64,000 nt of DNA, from the NCBI RefSeq assembly GCF_000002075.1, contig NW_004797742.1, positions 475,462 through 539,461 on the forward strand. The letters are read 5' to 3'. The notes beneath the pieces are model-generated. The model did not search any database. It was not told where the DNA came from and saw only the letters and a program-made list of their open reading frames with translations. This document shows, piece by piece, positions 59,101-64,000 of the stretch. The stretch is from Aplysia californica (taxonomy: Eukaryota; Mollusca; Gastropoda; Aplysiida; Aplysiidae). The stretch's first letter is position 1; every line of letters begins with the position of its first letter. The position numbers were made by a program, and so were the translations under genes.

Positions 59101-62100
59101 GCAAAAAGTAAGGAAGTAGGATTACCTATCATAGCTATTCTATGCTGAAATTTTGAAAGTTTTGATGTATTGTCAGTTTTATTCACATATTGAATTTATA
59201 TTATTATCAACTACAAATGGTTTGTTTGTACGACCCCCCCCACCCCCATTAAATATAATGTACTTGTTTTTTCTAAGAAATTAGTCTTTTCGACTCTGGT
59301 TTGTTCTGTGTTAAAGGAGGACCTATTATTATTTTGCCTTTGTATCCAACTTTGGTCTCATCTGAGTTGTTATAATTGAAGGGTGGCTTTCCAAATAGAC
59401 CTGTTATTTATTCAGGTTTGGAAAAAAGGACATCCACCTGTGGTAAGACATTAATTTCTCAAATGCCATTCCTTTCCTTTATTTTGTGGAGAACAAACGG
59501 GAGTGGTTTTCAGAATGCATTTGTGGGACAAGAGGAGCATTAGCTTTGCTAGTCTATTGGAAAAGATGATAATGGTCATTATCTTATAACTTGCACTAGT
59601 GTAGTAAACCTAAGTTTGGAAAAACGCTCTTCAATAAGAATCTACAGTTTTTAAAATTAGATTTTGAAATATGTGGACTTTGTTCAACTGCACACAGCAT
59701 GCAAATCTTTTCCCTCCTTCCCTGAAGATAATATAAATGAGTGATTAATTCATTAATCAATTTTTAAGAGCCTTGAATAAGTAGTTGTCTATGTAGCATT
59801 TTAACTAAATCATTATTTCTCGAAGTTTATATTTCTTATTGTTTGTCGAGACCAAGAGAAAGAATGAAGCTGTCGTGCATTGTGGAAAAAGTTAATGAAG
59901 ATATTATGGGGTATGCAAAAAGCATAATGTAATGGTAAATATTTCTAAATTTTGAGCATGTCACGAGTCCACACTGTCTTAACCATGTCGAGATATTTGT
60001 TCATATGATTGATTAATTATGTATTGGGCAGGGGGCTAGAGATTTCAGTAGGGATCTTGTTTCTGATACTCATGTGGCTGGTTCAACGCCCCATTTATGC
60101 TGACATGATCAGTTGACAGCTAGATCTTTTTTTTTTTCTCAGAGTTTGTGCACTGTTAGTCTTAGGAATAGTGGGGATTGTTTTACTGGCCTTTTTGGAT
60201 TAGAGCAGACTTTGGGAGTGATGGATATTCGTTATCAGACATTTTTTTGACTGTGGAAAAGGGGAAAAAAGGAGCAGGTCTGCTGTTGCGTCTGTCAAAG
60301 TTAATGCGTGCCCATAGCTTTGAGCCCCTTATATAGTGTTGAAAACATTAGAAAAGTCCCATACCTGCCAGAAAGGTGGAGGGTGCTGGGTTCTTGTCGA
60401 AAAATCGGACATATATACTTCTTTACTCAGAAGAAGAAAATATAGAGGACAGGTAGAGATCTTTTGCAAGATTTGCACTGTTTTTTTTTTCACTTAATGG
60501 TCTGTTTGGAAAGCCATCTGTATATATATTTTTTTTAAGCACGGAATTGTAGTCCAGAAATTGGATTTGGAATGAATTAACATATTGGCAATACTTATTC
60601 ATTTTATTGTTCTTTTATGTAAAATCTATAGGGGCACTCTATAAAGATTATTTGAAAAAAAATGTTTATGAAGATAATTATGTTGAGAACATATTTTTTG
60701 TCTTTTTAGCACATATTTATCGGAAAAGATACATAACAATGTTTGGTAATATGAAAAACCTTTCTTGCAAAAGATAAATGTTTCAAAGTTTCTGATCTAA
60801 AGTCTGACAAATCTACTACTCCCTTTCCCTCTTTCCTTTCCTTATGCTGTTTCTGTCCGTGGCCTCTTTCCCCCCTCACTAAATGTCCTGTGTTGTGTCC
60901 ATGTGCTTAGTTTTACTTATACTCCGACTTTTGTTTCTTTGTTTTGCCTCTTTAGGGAATCGAGCAGATTAAAAATCTGGAGTTTGACTCGATTGGCGAA
61001 GAGCCGACGACATCGCCAGTGTCTCCTCCGACATCTCCATTTGCCAAACTGGCACCACCATCTGCCGCGGCTCCTGGCCAAGCCGACCCATGGGGCTCAC
61101 CCGCTCCAGCAGCTGCTGCTGGTAAGTATCTGGCACAACTCATGATGATGGTGATAGCAGACGTTTTCCGAAATAGTTTGGTTTATCTGTTGAAACAATA
61201 AACCCATGTGATCCATGGGATTGTAGGAGAAAACTCTCTGTGTCATTTTGTAGTTGTCATGTGAAGTTCGTTTCACTGTTGAAATAATGGAGGCCATCAG
61301 AATCCCACTTAAAAATAACACATGTATACTTAGGAGCAGGATAATGGTAGAGGCAGTTGCTTGATTTTTGTTTCTTTTTTAAATTATTATTCTGTTGGTT
61401 TGGGGGGGGGGGTTGGTGCTATTGATAGTACCTATTTCTTTCTTTTTGTCTCTTTTCATATGCCCTACCTTTTTTTTCTACCTAATGGAGTGCTAATTCT
61501 TTTCTTAAAACTCTAAACAAAACTAGAAGACTGAATGAACACTGCTGCTAGTTGCTGACCTTGAACTTCGAACTCTGAATTCATTGCTAAGTTTTTTTGG
61601 TGGTTTTTATCTTTATTCCCTGTATTACAGGTGGTGCTCAGGCCCCAACATCTGCGCTGGGGGATCTGGCCGGTCTGCAGACCAGTCCCTTCCCTAACAT
61701 CAGCATGAACCCAGGCTTCCAACAGCCCCAGCCAGGATTCCCCGGAACTCCCTTCCCCGGGCAAGGCTTTGGTGGCCAGCCTCAGTTTGTGAGTAACAAG
61801 TTGCTACCTCAAAATGACAAAACTTTATCTGACATTTGTGGCCGTTTTGAGTTATTGAGATCATGACGTCTGATACCTTAAAGTTCTATCTGCTCTATCA
61901 AAATCGTAAGATAATTCGGAGTCGTTTTCAAGATATTCAAAGAATTGCATTAAAAAAAGCTTAACCGTGTTGTGAAGCTAAAACTTTTTGATGTTAAATT
62001 TCTCAAAACTAGGCACTGAGCAGATAGAACTTTGCAACTCTAGGATCACGAAGTGGTAAACCGAGTAAAACAGTAGTAAACTGGACAAATGTGACACACT

Positions 62101-64000
62101 CTGCAAGAATTGGGAGTGCGTCTGCAAACTTACTTTTGAGCGAGAAGTCAAATCATGAGATTGGGTCATCACAGGTGAAGTTTGCGTTTATTTATACATG
62201 GGGTGGGGGTCCCCTAACATTTTATCTCTATTTTACTGAAGTCATTTACAGAAATGAAATATAGAAATATTTTATTTTTATTTATTTCTGATATACACAT
62301 TTTTTTAAAAGAAAGAAAAACATGCATTTTCGTTGCAAGTAAATTACAGTTGATATTTCTCGTTCAGAGTATGTTTAGGCCACTAAGACTGAAAATAAAC
62401 TATGACATTTTTATGCATTCTTGTTTGCCTATTTATTGGTTCTAAGTATGCATGATTTCAGAAGATAAGAAGTTAATGATTTTCACTGCACATAGGAACA
62501 TCCAGGTACTTTTGTGCTTCATCATCGAAAGTTATTGTACTTTGTACTGAGTGCTCCCCATGCAGAGCTTAGAAAAAGTAAAATCCTTCTACTAATTTTC
62601 AGAATTCACATTGTTGTTTTATCATCTTTTTGTAGAATGGCATTAAGGATGTAATGTTGTTTTTTTTTCTGTTCGCTCGTGTCATTTCAGGGCCTACCTG
62701 CTGGTGGGTTGCCTGTTACAAAAGATCCATTTGCTAACGATCCGTTCAGAGCTGGGGCTCAACCAGGTGCAGTCCCCCCTGCTGGTGGTTTCCATACTGC
62801 CAATCCGTTTGGCACCCAGGCCTTTGGAGGGCAACAACAAGCTTTTGGCATGCAGCAACCCAGACCAGGAGCCCCCGTGGCACCCATGGCCATGATGCCG
62901 GGCATCCTTCCGCATGGGATGATGGGTCAGCCTCAGCCGGGTGTGATGGCCAACCCTTTTGCTGCCCAGCAGCAGCAGCAGCAGCCCCAGCAGCTGACGA
63001 ACGCGTTTGGCGAGGAGAACCCCAACCTGCTCATGCCCATTCGCCAGGACGGCGGCGCGCAAGACGGAAAAGGAGAGGCGGACCAAACCAAGGCAAGGTC
63101 AAAGTCTCCACGAGAAGATCTATTCGGCGATCTGCTGGACATAAAAAAGACAGCGCCCCCTGCTGCAAAGACGCCGAAAGACATGTTTGCCCAGATAAGC
63201 GCCGGGGAGAAAAAGTCAATGAACCAGCTGAAGACGGAAACGACTGGCCAGCAGCCTCCACCCGCGGCACAGGCAAGTGATCCCTTTGGTGACGTTGACT
63301 CTATCGCTGCCGATAAAACCCGAAGCCTCTTCTCTAATGAGGCGGATGAGGATCCGTTTGACACCTCCCATATTCCGTCTTTGCCACCCGCTCCTCAGCC
63401 AAGCCAGCAGACCTCCCAAAAGACCAATACCTTTGTCCCAACCGACGCTGTGGCGCCCCCTGTTCCTCGTCGAAATCTCACCCCGAATGTTCCTCCCGAT
63501 TCACAACCCAATTCCAGTTCTTCATCACCCGCTTCCCCTCTTTTCTCACCCCCTTTATCATCAATGCCATCATCCAACCCTCCACAGATTTCCCCACCCC
63601 CCAGACCGGGCAAAAGTAATTCACGTTCCGTAGGCGGAACACCGGTACACCAGCCCAGTACATCTATAAAACAGTTTAAAATTTCAGAATCACCAGATTC
63701 CAGCTTTTCTGCGTGTGACACTTCTATCAACAATTCTTTCATGCTTCCCTCACCTGATGAACCTCCTCCACCCCTCCCATCACTCCCGAATATAAATGCA
63801 CCCCCTCCTCCTCCTCCCCGCCCCAAGTCATCCGCCTCCTCCACCGCGTCACCTTTGCCCTCAGAAATGTCGTCCCCTCATCTTCGTCATTCCTCCTCTA
63901 ATCAGAGTGTAGAAAGCAAAGTGTCAGATCAAAGTTCTGTTAAGGTTATTAGTGGTGATAGTGCCGCCCCCGGTCATCGGGACTCCAGAGACAAACAAGC
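47052..64000 (+). CDS. Dab: Disabled (Dab) endocytic adaptor protein, 3' end beyond the window
   Basis: Adaptor that binds NPxY tails of LDL-receptor-family proteins and phosphoinositides through a PTB domain and recruits clathrin/AP-2 machinery at the plasma membrane. Coding runs from ATG 47089 through 47110, 47753-47967, 54027-54161, 54607-54780, 56290-56331, 57428-57523, 60956-61121, 61631-61788 and 62691 onward, all in phase: over 770 residues before the edge. The PTB domain covers about residues 12-150, with ARGDQMCQEAITKLKNSVKI, GQHKQKIFVNVTLEGLKIID, HPVHRISFISRDTVDNRAFG, HKFFAIKT and LALRDLFQVVYEMKKKEVEE. After it come a clathrin-box LLDLE, DPF and NPF motifs and proline-rich SH3 ligands. 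The PTB resembles Drosophila Disabled and vertebrate Dab1/Dab2 throughout. Two extra phase-0 cassette candidates lie in the second intron. Confidence 0.95.
47283..47462 (-). repeat. hairpin-headed repeat, head B with body B (Dab intron)
   Basis: Minus-strand copy of 684-880 with a perfect GGCACTT/AAGTGCC stem. It sits in the 47111-47752 intron. Confidence 0.75.
47753..47967 (+). CDS. Dab: Dab exon, first half of PTB domain
   Basis: Residues 8-79: GQNDPSRFEGTGISYKAKLI ... GQHKQKIFVNVTLEGLKIID then AISL. Acceptor CATGTGCAG, donor CTCTG|GTGAGT; leaves phase 0. Confidence 0.95.
47968..51488. other. Dab intron, no further feature beyond the 49829 cassette candidate
   Basis: AT-rich. A short (GTTCCTTTT) tandem is at 50200-50240. 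The minus-strand frame 50368-50760 (130 codons) has no family resemblance. Confidence 0.5.
49829..49888 (+). CDS. candidate 20-residue cassette exon of Dab
   Basis: 60 nt between ACACGTTGCAG and CAT|GTGAGT, open in phase 0 to phase 0, encoding PHDTESKLLSDVSSKKFKPH. It could be skipped or included without a frameshift between 47967 and 54027. The polypyrimidine tract is weak, and such open 60-mers arise by chance, so support is modest. Confidence 0.25.
51489..51587 (+). CDS. candidate 33-residue charged cassette exon of Dab
   Basis: 99 nt between a good acceptor (TCATCATGCTTATTTTCAG) and a weaker donor TTG|GTAGGC, phase 0 to phase 0, encoding ASNQNKKKNEPKNAKTNEEK then EKENDGTKKEEEL. If included it would insert a Lys/Glu/Asn-rich loop between two PTB strands, exactly where Dab proteins have a short turn. 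Skipping it restores the normal spacing. Interpreted as a possible alternative exon. Confidence 0.42.
51751..52195. mobile_element. MITE interrupted by a SINE (Dab intron)
   Basis: Left end ATACAGTTTAACCAGTCCAA with AGACAACCGCCC; the right end reversed is ATACACAGCCGAATCTGCTC ... AAGACAACGCCCCC. A partial relative is at 14818-14960. The middle is occupied by the tRNA-SINE at about 51818-52040. Confidence 0.6.
51818..52040 (+). mobile_element. tRNA-derived SINE
   Basis: A tRNA-like head GATGTAGTAGTTAGATGCAT with B box GAGTTCAATTCCC at 51871-51883, and a body with TACCAAGGTCTTTCTGCTGG, ending in GTGTTGAATGGGGTGTAAAG then an A/T tail. The same 3' end sequence recurs at 55640-55675. Confidence 0.65.
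52200..54026. other. Dab intron sequence, nothing further recognised
   Basis: T-rich on the plus strand; a poly-G run at 53597-53611. Confidence 0.5.
54027..54161 (+). CDS. Dab: Dab exon, second half of PTB domain
   Basis: 45 codons: LVLHTHPVHRISFISRDTVD then NRAFGYIFGEGDGSHKFFAI and KTAAA. Acceptor TTTTTCCAG, donor GCTGCG|GTATGC. Joining DAISL to LVLHTHPVH gives the same strand spacing as Drosophila Disabled. Confidence 0.95.
54607..54780 (+). CDS. Dab: Dab exon, PTB C-terminal helix and linker
   Basis: 58 codons: AEQLVLALRDLFQVVYEMKK then KEVEEAKEKIEKGEISVETE and a Ser/Gly linker ending TSGTGQ. LRDLFQVVYEMKKKE is the typical C-terminal helix of Dab PTB domains. Donor GGGCAG|GTGAGG. Confidence 0.95.
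55570..55680 (+). repeat. SINE 3' fragment
   Basis: TGTGTTGAAAGGAGTGTAAA followed by an A/T-rich tail matches the 3' end of the SINE at 51818-52040. Confidence 0.5.
55845..55895 (-). repeat. hairpin head module, reverse copy (Dab intron)
   Basis: Minus strand GTTTTACGGCGCTCACAACT, then a loop and a degenerate closing arm. Confidence 0.6.
56290..56331 (+). CDS. Dab: Dab small exon
   Basis: 14 codons, TPQTQSADAENIYQ; ENIYQVP recalls the ENIYQVP Tyr-containing motif of Dab1 once joined to the next exon. Acceptor TTTTGCGACAG, donor ACCAG|GTATAT. Confidence 0.85.
57428..57523 (+). CDS. Dab: Dab exon with clathrin-box motif
   Basis: 32 codons: VPPNNAPVNPAAQAEEVANL then LDLEDQAEHILK. LLDLE fits the type I clathrin box (L-hydrophobic-x-hydrophobic-acidic). 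Donor AAA|GTGGGT. Confidence 0.88.
57524..60955. other. Dab intron
   Basis: AT-rich; contains the CA-rich minisatellite at 58366-58590 and nothing else recognised. Confidence 0.5.
58366..58590. repeat. CA-rich minisatellite
   Basis: Five units containing CAGACTTGCAAG joined by (CA)n and AAATATACACAC spacers, about 32 bp apart, or longer where the CA run is expanded. Confidence 0.9.
60956..61121 (+). CDS. Dab: Dab exon, TSP/SPP-rich segment
   Basis: GIEQIKNLEFDSIGEEPTTS, PVSPPTSPFAKL and a Pro/Ala-rich end. It parallels the LELFGDM..PPDITSPPTPAT region of vertebrate Dab1. Donor GCTG|GTAAGT; leaves phase 1. Confidence 0.9.
61631..61788 (+). CDS. Dab: Dab exon, Pro/Gly/Phe-rich segment
   Basis: GGAQAPTSALGDLAGLQTSP, FPNISMNPGFQQPQPGFPGT, then PFPGQGFGGQPQF. 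Acceptor TGTATTACAG, donor CAGTTT|GTGAGT. Confidence 0.9.
62691..64000 (+). CDS. Dab: Dab long exon, open at the window edge
   Basis: At least 436 codons without a stop from acceptor GTGTCATTTCAG. DPF motifs (KDPFANDPF near 62721; SDPFGD near 63276; DEDPFDT near 63349) are AP-2 appendage ligands. NPF motifs (TANPFGT near 62799; MANPFAA near 62946) are EH-domain ligands. There is a poly-Gln run near 62968, a second clathrin-box-like DLFGDLLDIKK near 63117, and SH3-ligand stretches (APPVPRRNLTP; SPPPRPGKS; APPPPPPRPKS). The exon continues beyond the window. Confidence 0.92.

Noticed and set aside
63395-63844. 149-codon minus-strand frame
   Set aside because: Antisense shadow of the Pro/Ser-rich Dab exon; the same applies to 62694-63086 and 62933-63364.

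Overview
This is a window of eukaryotic, metazoan nuclear DNA. Both host genes have GT-AG introns and clear animal orthologues, and the DNA between them is AT-rich and full of microsatellites, MITEs, SINE-like pieces and LINE remnants. The dispersed TCTAGATC-type microsatellite, the tRNA-like SINEs and the repeat style suggest a mollusc, probably a gastropod. That placement is inference from repeat character; the species is not identified. A run of exactly 100 N (45492-45591) marks a scaffold gap.

Layout. (1) 1-8559 holds repeats and probably the 3' flank of RCC1. (2) 8560-19588, minus strand: a complete RCC1 gene of ten coding exons (425 codons), the chromatin-bound guanine nucleotide exchange factor for Ran; its introns carry several MITEs and two LINE remnants. 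(3) 20.1-26.4 kb: a decayed Merlin (ISXO2-like) DNA transposon with long terminal inverted repeats, then a pogo/Tigger-like transposase gene with one intron on the minus strand. (4) 27-37.8 kb: a nest of non-autonomous DNA elements. Some have clean target-site duplications, and one of about 1.46 kb has ends built from arrays of 33-bp hairpin units. This part also holds a 68-bp perfect palindrome, a roughly 0.9-kb foldback with a tRNA-like centre, and copy 1 of a 706-bp duplication whose copy 2 abuts the assembly gap. (5) 38-47 kb: microsatellites, repeats and possibly a non-coding first exon. (6) 47052-64000, plus strand: a Disabled (Dab) endocytic adaptor gene, nine constitutive coding exons seen and open at the window edge, with two candidate cassette exons inside the PTB-coding region.

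RCC1 and Dab are transcribed divergently, about 27 kb apart, with the transposon-rich block between them; nothing suggests they work together. The most unusual signals are the hairpin-array element (31358-32817), a hairpin module that heads several unrelated repeat bodies and shows compensatory stem changes, the phase-0 cassette candidates inside the Dab PTB domain, and a set of Merlin-related elements sharing end motifs. All coordinates and splice sites were read by eye, without any database search.
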